Shown: positions 18,769 to 28,141 of the stretch, in pieces
Position numbering within the stretch: position 1 is the first letter of the stretch
Layout: every line of letters begins with the position of its first letter
Made by a program: the position numbers and the translations under genes
NCBI GenBank assembly: GCA_023382655.1
Contig: JAHDWK010000002.1
Span: 310,001 to 374,000 of the forward strand
DNA from: Anaerolineae bacterium
Lineage (GTDB): Bacteria; Chloroflexota; Anaerolineae; Promineifilales; Promineifilaceae
Direction: 5' to 3'
DNA: 64,000 nt
Notes under the pieces: model-generated
Database searches by the model: none
What the model was told of the DNA's origin: nothing
What the model saw: the letters and a program-made list of their open reading frames with translations, nothing else

Positions 18769-19761
18769 AAACTAGGCGTTGCCATCGAAGACACCTGGGA
18801 CTTCTTCCACGAAATCTATGCTGAATTTCAGGCGCACCACGATGTGACCCTGTTTCAACGGCGCACCACCAGCCTGCCCATCTGGAATGCCCGCCTCAAC
18901 AACGCCCTGTTCCGGCGCGATTTGCAACAATTCTTGCAAAACCAGGACGCCGTTTTTTTTGAATGGTCAAGTGGATTGCTGGCGGCAGCGACCCAACTGC
19001 CTAAAAGTTGCGCCATCGTCACCCGGATGCACCGCTTTGAAATGTACCAGTGGGCCGACCAGATCAACTGGGCCAACGTAGACAAACTCATTGTGGTCAG
19101 CCAGGCCAAACGGGACGAATTTGTGGCCCGTTATCCCCACCATGCCTCTATTGTAGAAGTCATTACCGAAGGTGTTAACCTGGGAAAGTTCCAGTTCCGC
19201 CCCAAACCCTTTCGTGGCAACCTGGGGATTCTGTGCCATTTGCGCCCACGCAAGCGCGTGTATGAAGCCATTCTCGCCTTCGCTGAACTGTGCCGCCAGC
19301 GGGATGATTTGCACCTGTATGTGGGTGGCGGCGGGGCCGAGGGATTCCATGAATACCCCATTGCCCTGCACCAACTGGTCGAGAAAATGGGGTTGCAGGC
19401 TAAGGTGACGTTTGACGGCAAAGTCACCGACAATGCCGCCTGGTATGACAAAATTGACGTGTTTATCGCCAACGCCTATTCCGAAGGCTGGCAGGTTTCG
19501 CTGATCGAGGCGATGGCTTCAGGCTGTTACTGTGTTTCCCACCAGTGGGCCGGGGCGGATGAACTGCTGCCGCCGGAAACACTTTATTTCACTGACCGGG
19601 AATTTCAGGAAATCCTTCTGGCTTATGGCGAACTGCCGGAGGTGGAACGGCAGCAGCGCATTGCCTGTTTGCGCCAGTTGGCGGAGACGCATTGCGACAT
19701 CAGGCAGATTCAGGTGCAAATTCGGCAGGTGGTGGAAAGGGTAGCCAGTCCGGGAACATGA
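18766..19761 (+). CDS. Glycosyltransferase family 4
   Basis: The start is taken at the ATG 18766 (MKLGVAIEDTWDFF). An in-frame ATG at 18721 would add 15 residues encoded purely by heptamer repeat. The protein has 331 residues with the GT-B, family 4 layout: acceptor half to about residue 150, then VEVITEGVNLGKF, the beta strand LGILCHLRPRKRVYEAI, and the donor-binding block SEGWQVSLIEAMASGCY with the EX7E pair. It overlaps the next gene by 4 bp (ATGA). The sugar is not predictable. Confidence 0.88.
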   Translation: MKLGVAIEDTWDFFHEIYAEFQAHHDVTLFQRRTTSLPIWNARLNNALFRRDLQQFLQNQDAVFFEWSSGLLAAATQLPKSCAIVTRMHRFEMYQWADQINWANVDKLIVVSQAKRDEFVARYPHHASIVEVITEGVNLGKFQFRPKPFRGNLGILCHLRPRKRVYEAILAFAELCRQRDDLHLYVGGGGAEGFHEYPIALHQLVEKMGLQAKVTFDGKVTDNAAWYDKIDVFIANAYSEGWQVSLIEAMASGCYCVSHQWAGADELLPPETLYFTDREFQEILLAYGELPEVERQQRIACLRQLAETHCDIRQIQVQIRQVVERVASPGT

Positions 19762-20990
19762 AAATCGGGTATCTGCTGCAACAACACGTAGACATTCAAA
19801 CGCCGCCATTTAGTGGCCCGGCGAACCATGTGCGGGAAGTGGTGGAACACCTGCAACACATGGGGCATGAAGTGCGGGTGGTGGTGAATATCCAGGAGCG
19901 TTATTACTACACGGATGACCTGGCAACCTTTCACCCCATCACCGTACCCTGGTTGGATAAAGGGCCGCTGCGCTGGCTGGAAAAAGCGGTGCGCCGTATT
20001 CAATATGAATTGAAACTGCCGTATGCGGCTTTTTTTGAGAGTTTGCGTTTTGGCACGGCCGTATACCGCACTCTTCAAGGTTTTGACCTGCTCTTTGAAC
20101 GCATGAGTTGGGCCAGTTACGGCGGGGCCGTTGCCGCCCGCTGGTTGAGGATTCCGCTGGTGCTGGAAAATAATGGCGACCATCTGGCCGACCTGGAAGC
20201 CAAAGGCATCGCCCCTCAGGGAATGCAACGTAAATTGTCGTTGTCTCTCACCGGCTGGGGTGTACAGCAGGCGGCGCATGTGGTCGTCAGCGGCGATGGC
20301 TGGCGGCGCGAATTTATCAAACGCTGGGGGGTGGCGGAAACGGCCGTGACCACCGTTGAGAACGGCACAGTCCTGGTGGGGCAGCTAACACGAGAACAAC
20401 TGCGTTCATTTGGGGCTGAACCAGCAAGAGACGAGCCGCTGTTTGTTTACCTGGGTGGCTTTTATCCCTGGCAGGGCGTCCTGGTGCTGCTGCGTGCTTT
20501 TGCTCAGGCGCGGCAGCAAGGCATGTGCGCCCGGCTGCAACTGATCGGTTCTGGCAGCGGCCTGGCAGAAGCCGAACAATTGGTGACCGATTTGGACCTG
20601 ACCGCTTGTGTCTCCTTTACCGGGCGACTGTCGCCCGCGCAGTATGCGCCGCTGTTGGCGGATGCGGATGTGGGGTTGGCTCCTTACTGCGGCTGGCCGG
20701 AATTTTCCGGGCTGAAGACGTTTGATTACAAGGCGGCCGGCCTGCCCACCATTTCCACGGGGCAAGAGGGGATGCCGGCGACATTGGCACACGGCCGTAC
20801 CGCCCTCATTATTCCCCCCTGCGATGAAATGGCCTTGACCGAGGCGATGCAGCAACTGGCGGCCCAACCAGACACGCGCCGCCAGATGGGGCAGGCCGCC
20901 CGGCTGGAAGCGGAACAGGAGCATACCTGGGGCCGTACTGTTGAACGGCTTGTAGACATTTTTGAGCCAGTCAGGGCAGCAAGCGTATGA
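19758..20990 (+). CDS. Glycosyltransferase family 4
   Basis: The ATG at 19758 overlaps the upstream stop in ATGA, which decides the start over an in-frame ATG at 19692. The 410-residue protein opens MKIGYLLQQHVDIQTPPFSGPA with the glycine/proline loop of GT4 enzymes. It continues with VENGTVL, FVYLGGFYPWQGVLVLL, and the donor site EFSGLKTFDYKAAGLPT, in which the usual EX7E is replaced by E..K..DYKAAG, as in several GT4 subgroups. It overlaps the next gene by ATGA again, so 18766-22084 is one translationally coupled trio. Confidence 0.88.
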   Translation: MKIGYLLQQHVDIQTPPFSGPANHVREVVEHLQHMGHEVRVVVNIQERYYYTDDLATFHPITVPWLDKGPLRWLEKAVRRIQYELKLPYAAFFESLRFGTAVYRTLQGFDLLFERMSWASYGGAVAARWLRIPLVLENNGDHLADLEAKGIAPQGMQRKLSLSLTGWGVQQAAHVVVSGDGWRREFIKRWGVAETAVTTVENGTVLVGQLTREQLRSFGAEPARDEPLFVYLGGFYPWQGVLVLLRAFAQARQQGMCARLQLIGSGSGLAEAEQLVTDLDLTACVSFTGRLSPAQYAPLLADADVGLAPYCGWPEFSGLKTFDYKAAGLPTISTGQEGMPATLAHGRTALIIPPCDEMALTEAMQQLAAQPDTRRQMGQAARLEAEQEHTWGRTVERLVDIFEPVRAASV

Positions 20991-22084
20991 ACGACTCCTT
21001 TCAACCGAACCTGATTAGCGTGATGATGCCCGCTTATAACGCGGAGAAGTTCATTGGCGAGGCCATTGACAGCGTACTGGCGCAGACGTACCCACAGTGG
21101 GAGTTGATTGTTGTCAATGATGGCTCGAAGGATGACACGGCCGTTGTCGCCGCCCAATATAATGACCCGCGCATCAAGCTCATCCATCAGCCAAACGGCG
21201 GCGAAGCGGCGGCCCGTAACACCGCTCTGCAAAACCTCGGCGGTGAATTTCTGGCCTTTCTGGACGCGGATGACCAGTTTTTGCCGGATCACCTGGAAAA
21301 GACGGTGGCCGTATTGCAGGCAAACCCGACGCTGCATGGGGTTTACACCGATGGGATTTACATAGACACGGCCGGGCAGGGGATGGAGCCGCTTTCCAGC
21401 CAACGGCGTGGCCCGTTTACGGGCTGGATTTTCCCGGAGATTGTGCGCGCTTCCGACGTGTTTGGCCCGCCCACCTGCACCTTGCTGCGCAGCAGCCTTA
21501 TTTTTGAGCGGGAGCTACAGTTTGACACGCGCATTGTCATTGGGCCGGATTGGGATTTCCTGACGCGCTATTGTGAGTGGGCGCAATTTGGCAATCTACC
21601 CGACCGGACGGTGTTGTACCGCATCCACCAGACGAACATTACGGTGCAGGTAGACCGGCAGCGGCGGGCCGGTTATCTGGCGCTGTGCCGGGAGAAGGCG
21701 ATTCACCTGGAGCGTTTCGCGGCGTGTCCGCTGGATGTGCAAACGGCCGTTTTTTATGACTTGTTGGTCAATTTACTCGCGGGTCAGGCAGAACGGCAAA
21801 CGGCCGTGACCCAATGGCCCCAGTTCCAAACATTGCCACTGGCCGAACAGGCGCGCTTATATCGGCTGATGGCCGGTAAATCGCTGATGAACCGGGAAAC
21901 AGGGCCACATGTGGCTGCCTGGCTGCAACAGGCGTACCGGCTCAATCCGGCTGACAGGCGCAATAAATTGATGCTTACTCTCTACCGGCTTCATCCAACC
22001 TTGTGCCGTGCCTTTTTACATACCCGGCAGCGCGGTCAGGCCAAGACAAAAGCATCTCCTTTTGCAAACTTGAATCAATCCTAA
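20987..22084 (+). CDS. Glycosyltransferase family 2
   Basis: The protein has 365 residues. GT-A motifs are ISVMMPAYNAEKFIGEAID, VNDGSKDDT near residue 45, NGGEAAARNTAL, the metal site DADDQF near 96, and GPDWDFLTRYCEWA for the catalytic base region. The C-terminal 130 residues are helical and acceptor-specific. It is the last gene of the run that begins at the ABC exporter. The following 287 bp (22085-22371) contain no gene that I can support and may hold the promoter for the flavoprotein. Confidence 0.88.
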   Translation: MNDSFQPNLISVMMPAYNAEKFIGEAIDSVLAQTYPQWELIVVNDGSKDDTAVVAAQYNDPRIKLIHQPNGGEAAARNTALQNLGGEFLAFLDADDQFLPDHLEKTVAVLQANPTLHGVYTDGIYIDTAGQGMEPLSSQRRGPFTGWIFPEIVRASDVFGPPTCTLLRSSLIFERELQFDTRIVIGPDWDFLTRYCEWAQFGNLPDRTVLYRIHQTNITVQVDRQRRAGYLALCREKAIHLERFAACPLDVQTAVFYDLLVNLLAGQAERQTAVTQWPQFQTLPLAEQARLYRLMAGKSLMNRETGPHVAAWLQQAYRLNPADRRNKLMLTLYRLHPTLCRAFLHTRQRGQAKTKASPFANLNQS

Positions 22085-22371
22085 CACCCACCTGACAATA
22101 GAGTAAATCATCCTGCGCCGATTTTCCCCAGGGCTGCCCCACCTCGACAACGAAAGCGACAATGTAAGTGATCGCTTATAGATTACTGCTTAGTGTATTC
22201 AGGGTATCTGGCAATTGTTCACCAAACTTGCTCTGAATCCATATTCCATAACACTTCTATTATTTGTGGTGGAGCAGCATTATTATTTCTGTTCACAGGG
22301 GCGCTCACAAGGTTGTAACCTGTGTTATTTTAACAATCACCCAAGGTCATCTAAAAATAGGGACAACCAGT

Positions 22372-23943
22372 ATGAAATCCAATGTAGATTATTTGATAAT
22401 TGGCGCAGGCCCGGCTGGTTTGCAGTTGGGATATTTTCTGGAGAAGCAACAGCGTGATTATCTGATTCTGGAACAGTCCGATTCTCCCGGTGCTTTTTTC
22501 AAAACCTTTCCCCGTCACCGGATGCTCATTTCGATAAATAAAGTGCATACCGGTACCGAAAATCCAGAAGTAAAGTATCGTTGGGATTGGAACTCGCTCC
22601 TGTGTGATGATGAGGCGCTGCTTTTTAAGAATTACTCCCGGCGTTATTTCCCGGATGCGTCTGTATTGGTGCAATATCTGGCTGATTTTGCGGCCCGGTA
22701 TGAACTAAACATTGCTTACAACACGGCCGTTGCTCAAATATCCAGAGATGATGCGGGTGGTTTTCGGGTGACGGCTGCGGACGGCCGTACCTTTACCGGC
22801 AAACGTCTGATTGTGGCTACTGGCTTATCTAAATCCCATGTCCCTGATTTTCCGGGCGCAGAATGGGGCGAGTTGTATAGTGACCACGATGTCAACCCGG
22901 AAAAATATATAGACAAGCGTGTCTTGATTGTAGGCAAAGGTAACTCAGCGTTTGAAACGGCTGAAAATTTGGTAGAAACGGCTGCTGTGATTCATGTATG
23001 CGCTCCCGAAACCCTGCAATTTGCCTGGCAAACTCACTACGTTGGTCATTTGCGGGCCGTTAACAACAATTTCCTGGACACCTATCAACTAAAATCCCAA
23101 AATGCTTTGGTTGACGCTACTGTTGACAAAATAGAAAAGCAGGGGGGTAAACTCCTGGTGCATATGACGTATATTCATGCCAAAGGGCAAACGGCCGTTG
23201 TGGAATATGACCATGTTATCTTTTGCACCGGTTTCCATTTTGACTCGTCCATCTTCGCCCCCGAATGTAAACCGGAACTCATTTACATGGGTAAATTCCC
23301 GGCCCAAACGGCCGAATGGGAATCGGCTAATGTTCCTGGCCTTTACTTTGCCGGGACATTGATGCATGGCTGCGACTATCGCCGCACCATGTCCGGCTTC
23401 ATTCATGGCTTCCGCCACAACATCAAATCATTGGCCCATCTCTTTGATTTGAAATACCACAATACCCCCTGGCCCAATGAGGAATTAGTTGCCACACCCC
23501 ACGCCCTGTGCAATCAGGTGATTGAACAGGTCAATATAGAATCGGCCATGTTCCTTCAGCCTGGTTTTTTGTGTGATGTGGTGGTGGTTGATGAAGCCAA
23601 TGAAGTAGCCAACTATTACACGGATGTACGCCGGGATTATGCAGTGTCTATGGGCTTTAACGACAGGCCACATTATTACACCATCAGCCTGGAATACGGT
23701 CATTTTGAGGGCAATCCGTTTGACATTGAACGCGACCCAGACCCAGATAAGGGCCACGAAGCAGCCTATCTTCATCCTGTTATTCGTCGCTACAACTATG
23801 ATCAGTTGGTGGCCGAACATCACATTCAAGACGACCTGGAAAATAACTTCTACAAAGATGTGTATGTGAAACCGGTGTTAGCCTGGTTTGAAATACAGTT
23901 AGCCTCACGTGTACCAGCAGAAGCAGAAGTGGTCATGGGCTAA
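22372..23943 (+). CDS. FAD-dependent oxidoreductase resembling FOXRED2/ERFAD
   Basis: The start is put at ATG 22372 (MKSNVDYLIIGAG), dropping 36 unlikely residues from an upstream in-frame ATG at 22264. The 523-residue protein has an FAD Rossmann motif GAGPAGLQLGYFLE and a second nucleotide motif LIVGKGNSAFETAENL. From memory, several blocks match the eukaryotic ER-associated flavoprotein FOXRED2: PRHRMLISINK, YRWDWNSLL, THYVGHLRAVNN and FLDTYQLKSQ. The 150-residue C-terminus (with YYTISLEYG and AAYLHPVIRRY) also fits that family and is unlike simple monooxygenases. The substrate is unknown. Its position just before the prolyl cassette and a GT4 suggests a redox step on a glycan or acyl substituent. 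No signal peptide is seen. Confidence 0.75.
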   Translation: MKSNVDYLIIGAGPAGLQLGYFLEKQQRDYLILEQSDSPGAFFKTFPRHRMLISINKVHTGTENPEVKYRWDWNSLLCDDEALLFKNYSRRYFPDASVLVQYLADFAARYELNIAYNTAVAQISRDDAGGFRVTAADGRTFTGKRLIVATGLSKSHVPDFPGAEWGELYSDHDVNPEKYIDKRVLIVGKGNSAFETAENLVETAAVIHVCAPETLQFAWQTHYVGHLRAVNNNFLDTYQLKSQNALVDATVDKIEKQGGKLLVHMTYIHAKGQTAVVEYDHVIFCTGFHFDSSIFAPECKPELIYMGKFPAQTAEWESANVPGLYFAGTLMHGCDYRRTMSGFIHGFRHNIKSLAHLFDLKYHNTPWPNEELVATPHALCNQVIEQVNIESAMFLQPGFLCDVVVVDEANEVANYYTDVRRDYAVSMGFNDRPHYYTISLEYGHFEGNPFDIERDPDPDKGHEAAYLHPVIRRYNYDQLVAEHHIQDDLENNFYKDVYVKPVLAWFEIQLASRVPAEAEVVMG

Positions 23944-24024
23944 CTGGCTAACACTTTGATGATTGGTAAGGAGTTAACGGTAATCGGTAGCCAATGACGA
24001 CTCCTGATCACTGGATTGTGGCAA

Positions 24025-25260
24025 ATGCGGATTGCACTCTATCATAATTTGCCTTCAGGTGGGGCCAAACGCACATTGTATGAGATGGTGCGGCAGTTAA
24101 CGAATGAGCATCAAATTGATGTTTTTACGTTATCTTGCGCCAATCACACATTTGCTGATTTACGGCCGTATGCCGACAACCATTACGTCTACCATTTTGA
24201 ATCGTGGCCCTCATTCAATTCCCCTTTTGGCCGGCTTAATCAGGCTACGCGGCTGGCTGACTTGTCCCGGTTGCGCCGCTTGAGCCAGACAATTGCCCAG
24301 GATATAAACCGGGCAGGATACGATGTATTGTTTTTACATCCTTGCCAGTTTGAGAAGTGCCCATCTGTGGGGCGATTTACACATCTACCGGTGGTCTATT
24401 ATTGTCAGGAGCCGCTGCGCAAGCTGTATGAAGAAGCTCCTTATCGTCCCTACGATGGTGGGGAGTCATCTCACCGCCAGGCGCTTGATAAAATAGACCC
24501 ATTGCCCAAATTGTACTACTCCCGGCTGAAGCAAGTGGATCAGGAAAACACACAGGCAGCCACGCGCGTATTGGTCAATTCCCAATTTATGCAACAGGCG
24601 GTGGAGGAGATTTACCAGGTAGAGGCGCAGGTTAGCTATCATGGGGTAGATGTGATAGCCTTTCACCCTTTGCATTTGGAGCGTCAACGTTTTGTCTTAT
24701 CGGTCGGTTCGCTCACGCCGATGAAGGGGTTCGATTTTCTGATAAAGGCCATTGGCGAAATACCGGCAGATAGTCGTCCGCCCCTGGTAATTGTCAGTAA
24801 TTTTCAAAATAGTGATGAACAGATTTACCTGGAACAGTTGGCGCTTGATCTGGCTGTGGAGTTGCAGCTAGAGGGCAATGTGGGTGATAAGCGGCTGGTG
24901 GAGCTATATAACCAGGCGGCAGTAGTCGCTTATTCGCCGCACCGTGAACCGTTTGGCCTGGTGCCGCTGGAAGCAATGGCTTGTGCTACGCCGGTGGTGG
25001 CTGTTAGTGAAGGTGGCGTGTTGGAAACGGTGGTCCATGAAAAAAGTGGCCTTTTGGTAGAAAGAGTACCGGCATTATTTGCCGAGGCGATAGGCCGATT
25101 ATTAGATGATCCGGAACTGGCCCAGGCATACGGCCGTTACGGACGCACCCTGGTGGAACAAAAGTGGACATGGGATACAGCGATAGCCCATATTGAAGGG
25201 CATTTGGCGACGGCCGTGGCCCACGCCGCCCCTGCTTATCATCCCCACCCGGTTAATTAG
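24025..25260 (+). CDS. Glycosyltransferase family 4
   Basis: The start is taken at ATG 24025 (MRIALYHNLPSGGAKRTL); a TTG nine bases earlier is possible. The protein has 411 residues. GT4 features are the N-terminal glycine loop PSGGAKR, FVLSVGSLTPMKGFDFLIKAI opening the donor half, and REPFGLVPLEAMACATPVV with the EX7E pair and GGV. A fragment of the TAATCGG repeat lies at about 23977-23990 before it. It ends 15 bp before the acyl-CoA dehydrogenase-like gene, so it is likely in the same transcript and may attach the sugar that is later acylated. Confidence 0.87.
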   Translation: MRIALYHNLPSGGAKRTLYEMVRQLTNEHQIDVFTLSCANHTFADLRPYADNHYVYHFESWPSFNSPFGRLNQATRLADLSRLRRLSQTIAQDINRAGYDVLFLHPCQFEKCPSVGRFTHLPVVYYCQEPLRKLYEEAPYRPYDGGESSHRQALDKIDPLPKLYYSRLKQVDQENTQAATRVLVNSQFMQQAVEEIYQVEAQVSYHGVDVIAFHPLHLERQRFVLSVGSLTPMKGFDFLIKAIGEIPADSRPPLVIVSNFQNSDEQIYLEQLALDLAVELQLEGNVGDKRLVELYNQAAVVAYSPHREPFGLVPLEAMACATPVVAVSEGGVLETVVHEKSGLLVERVPALFAEAIGRLLDDPELAQAYGRYGRTLVEQKWTWDTAIAHIEGHLATAVAHAAPAYHPHPVN

Positions 25261-25275
25261 GAGCAACAACAACCA

Positions 25276-26421
25276 ATGGACTTTTCCTGGAGTGAAGATC
25301 AGATTGCATTCAAACAAGCCGTTGTGGAGTTTGCCCAGCGTGAACTGAAAGCGGACCTGATTGAACTGGACAAACAGGGGCAATTAGCCCGCGACAACTG
25401 GCAAAAATGTGCCGATTTTGGCATTCTGGGCCTGCCGTTTCCCGAACAATATGGCGGCGCCGGCGAAGACATTATGACCACCATGCTCACCATGGAAGGT
25501 TTGGGCTATGGCTGCAAAGACAATGGCCTCATCTTTGGCATCAACGCCCAGATGTGGAGCGTGCAAATGCCTATCTTCCTCTTTGGTACAGAGGAGCAAA
25601 AGCAGAAATACCTGCCCCGCCTCAGCAGCGGCGAAATCATTGGTGCGCATGGTATGAGCGAACCTGACTCCGGTTCAGACGCTTACAGTCTGCGCACCCG
25701 GGCCGAAAAGGTTGATGGCGGTTATGTGCTCAATGGCAGCAAAATGTTTGTGACCAATGCCCCCGTTTCTGATATGGCGGTTGTTTTTGCGACGGTAAAT
25801 CCCAGTCGCGGCATGTGGGGTGTCACCGGTTTCATTGTGGAAAATGGAATGCCGGGCTACAGCATTAGCCGGGATATTGAAAAGATGGGGCTGCGCACGT
25901 CGCCCATGGGTGAACTCATCTTCCAGGATTGTTTTGTACCAGAAGCAAACCGTTTGGGGCCAGAGGGGATTGGGGCGCGTATTTTCCATAGCTCGATGGA
26001 ATGGGAACGCGCCTGTATTCTGGCCAGCCATGTAGGCGCGATGGAGCGCCAGCTTGAAGAAAGCATCCGCTACGCCAATGACCGCCACCAATTTGGGCAA
26101 AGCATTGGCAAATTCCAATCCATCGCCAACCGCATGGTGGATATGAAAGTGCGTCTGGAAACTTCCCGGCTGATTTTGTATAAGGTAGCCTGGCTCAAGA
26201 AGCAGGGCAAACCGGCCACAATGGAGGCGGCGTTAGCCAAGCTGTATCTGAGTGAAAGTTTTGTGCAGTCCGGGTTGGATGCGCTGCGGATTCATGGTGG
26301 TTATGGCTACATGACCGAGTTTGAGGTGGAACGTGACCTGCGTGATGCTATTGGTGGCACCATTTACTCTGGCACTTCGGATATTCAGCGGAATATCATT
26401 GCCAATTTACTGGGGCTGTAA
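25276..26421 (+). CDS. PltE-like prolyl-carrier-protein dehydrogenase (acyl-CoA dehydrogenase fold)
   Basis: The 381-residue protein has a GGAG ribosome site and the full acyl-CoA dehydrogenase fold. Where MCAD has its catalytic Glu (YEGTS) this protein has Ser365 (IYSGTS). A Glu is instead found at 244 in SSMEWERACILA, the isovaleryl-CoA dehydrogenase-type base position. Both features, and the block GAMERQLEESIRYA, match what I remember of PltE, the enzyme that oxidises L-prolyl-S-carrier to pyrrolyl-2-carboxyl-S-carrier in pyoluteorin synthesis. Its neighbour is a proline-type adenylating ligase, and two carrier proteins lie within 8 kb. Ordinary fatty acid oxidation is the alternative, but no other beta-oxidation gene is near. 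It contains no ACGGCCGT octamer. Confidence 0.75.
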   Translation: MDFSWSEDQIAFKQAVVEFAQRELKADLIELDKQGQLARDNWQKCADFGILGLPFPEQYGGAGEDIMTTMLTMEGLGYGCKDNGLIFGINAQMWSVQMPIFLFGTEEQKQKYLPRLSSGEIIGAHGMSEPDSGSDAYSLRTRAEKVDGGYVLNGSKMFVTNAPVSDMAVVFATVNPSRGMWGVTGFIVENGMPGYSISRDIEKMGLRTSPMGELIFQDCFVPEANRLGPEGIGARIFHSSMEWERACILASHVGAMERQLEESIRYANDRHQFGQSIGKFQSIANRMVDMKVRLETSRLILYKVAWLKKQGKPATMEAALAKLYLSESFVQSGLDALRIHGGYGYMTEFEVERDLRDAIGGTIYSGTSDIQRNIIANLLGL

Positions 26422-26423
26422 GG

Positions 26424-26488
26424 TAGTGCCAGGCACGGGGTAAAGCAGCCTGGTTAATCCCAATTTTTAAGCCCCGTGCCTGGTACTA
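26424..26488. repeat. Near-perfect 17-bp inverted repeat
   Basis: Arms 26424-26440 and 26472-26488 (TAGTGCCAGGCACGGGG and its complement with one mismatch) flank a 31-nt loop. It lies in the gap between the dehydrogenase-like and ligase genes. No long T-run follows, so it may be an mRNA stability element or a small mobile repeat rather than a terminator. Confidence 0.7.
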
Positions 26489-26506
26489 ACCAGCGGAGAA
26501 TGTTTG

Positions 26507-28123
26507 ATGAGCTATAACGCCATCTACCAATTAACACAGGCGATTACATTGGGGGCGGAACGCCACCCGGATAAGGCGGCGGTGCGCCGTTCGGGTAAGG
26601 GGCTAACTTACGCGGAGTTGGAGACAAAATCGAACCAACTGGCCCATCTGCTGCGCGAATTGGGTGTAAAAAAAGGTGACCGGGTCGGTTTTTACCTGAA
26701 CAAAAGTCTGGAAACGATTATCGGGGTGTATGGCATTATGAAGGCGGGCGCCGCCTATGTGCCGCTAGACCCGTTTGCTCCCGCTCCTCGATTGACGTTT
26801 GTGATGCGCAATTGTGGTATTCGCCACCTGATCACCAGCGAGATGAAACTGGACGGGGTGGCGGAGATGCTGGCGCTGGATGCGGGATTGGAATGTTTGA
26901 TTGGCGTGTCGCCGCTGCCGGATACGGCCGTGCGCACCCTCACCTGGGATGAAGTTTTTACCATGCCCACCACGCTGCCAACTGTGGGCATCATTGAGCA
27001 AGACCTGGCCTACATTCTGTACACGTCTGGTTCGACGGGCGACCCGAAGGGGATTATGCACACCCACCGCAGCGCCCTGAGTTTTGCCGAGTGGGCGGCG
27101 GAGACGTATGGGTTGCAGGAGCAAGATGTGCTGAGTAATCATGCACCAATGCATTTTGATCTGTCTACATTTGACTTTTTTGCCGGAGCGCTGGTGGGGG
27201 CGACGACGGTGATTATCCCGGAGGCGCTGACGAAGTTTCCGGCGAATCTGACGCGCCTGATTGAGTCGGAGCGGATTTCGGTGTGGTACTCGGTGCCATA
27301 TGCGCTGATTCAAATGCTGACGCATGGGAATCTGGATAAACATGATTTGAGTTCATTACGCTGGCTGTTGTTTGCGGGTGAAGTGTTTCCAACCAAACAT
27401 TTGCGGGTGTTGATGACAAAGCTGCCAGAGGTACGGTTTAGCAACCTGTATGGGCCGACGGAGACAAATGTGTGTACGTTTTATCACGTCACGGCCCAAA
27501 GCGGCTTCGGGTTCGCCGTGCCCCCTGACACCGATGAACCCATTCCCATTGGCGCGGTGTGTGCCAATGATGAAGGGCTGATTGTGGACGCGGATAACCA
27601 GCCGGTAGCGCCTGGTGAAGTAGGTGAACTGCTGATTCGCGGCGGGACGGTGATGCGTGGTTATTGGGGCCGGCCAGATTTGAATGACAAAGGATTCTAC
27701 CGGCGGCCTGTTTTTGGCGAGGCGTATGAAGATGTTTATTACCGCACCGGCGACCTGGTGCAGGAGTTGCCAGATGGCAATCTGAAATATCTGGGGCGCA
27801 AGGATCGGCAAATTAAGACGCGCGGTTATCGCGTGGAGCTAGATGAGATTGAAGTGGCCTTGTTATCCTATGTGGGCGTGGAAGAGGCGGCCGTGTACCC
27901 GATGCCGGATGGCGAAGGCAGTAATTTGATTGAAGCGGCTGTAACGGCCAAAGAAGGGGTTGTTTTGGAGGTGGCGGCATTAATTGAGCATATTTCCGCC
28001 AAATTGCCACCTTATGCTATACCAGAGAAAATATGGACATTAGATAGTTTTCCGCGCACTTCAACGGGAAAAATTAATCGGCGTGAACTGCAAACGTGGG
28101 CAGTCACGGCCGTACAAAATTAA
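26507..28123 (+). CDS. Stand-alone amino-acid adenylating ligase, PltF-like (probably L-proline)
   Basis: The protein has 538 residues from ATG 26507, with GGAG upstream. Adenylation core motifs are LTYAEL, the A3 loop YTSGSTGDPKG near 171, FDLSTFDFF near 217, LLFAGE near 288, NLYGPTE near 311, YRTGDL, and the C-terminal catalytic Lys in TSTGKINRREL near 521. Aligning by hand to GrsA numbering gives a pocket D-L-F-Y-L-A-L-V-C. As I recall, this is near identical to stand-alone L-proline ligases of pyrrole and anatoxin pathways (PltF, RedM, AnaC). It has no fused carrier domain and would load one of the small carriers at 30687 or 32593. D-alanine ligase (DltA) is an alternative on overall shape. 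Confidence 0.78.
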   Translation: MSYNAIYQLTQAITLGAERHPDKAAVRRSGKGLTYAELETKSNQLAHLLRELGVKKGDRVGFYLNKSLETIIGVYGIMKAGAAYVPLDPFAPAPRLTFVMRNCGIRHLITSEMKLDGVAEMLALDAGLECLIGVSPLPDTAVRTLTWDEVFTMPTTLPTVGIIEQDLAYILYTSGSTGDPKGIMHTHRSALSFAEWAAETYGLQEQDVLSNHAPMHFDLSTFDFFAGALVGATTVIIPEALTKFPANLTRLIESERISVWYSVPYALIQMLTHGNLDKHDLSSLRWLLFAGEVFPTKHLRVLMTKLPEVRFSNLYGPTETNVCTFYHVTAQSGFGFAVPPDTDEPIPIGAVCANDEGLIVDADNQPVAPGEVGELLIRGGTVMRGYWGRPDLNDKGFYRRPVFGEAYEDVYYRTGDLVQELPDGNLKYLGRKDRQIKTRGYRVELDEIEVALLSYVGVEEAAVYPMPDGEGSNLIEAAVTAKEGVVLEVAALIEHISAKLPPYAIPEKIWTLDSFPRTSTGKINRRELQTWAVTAVQN

Positions 28124-28141
28124 ACCAAGAGGCATAAAAAG

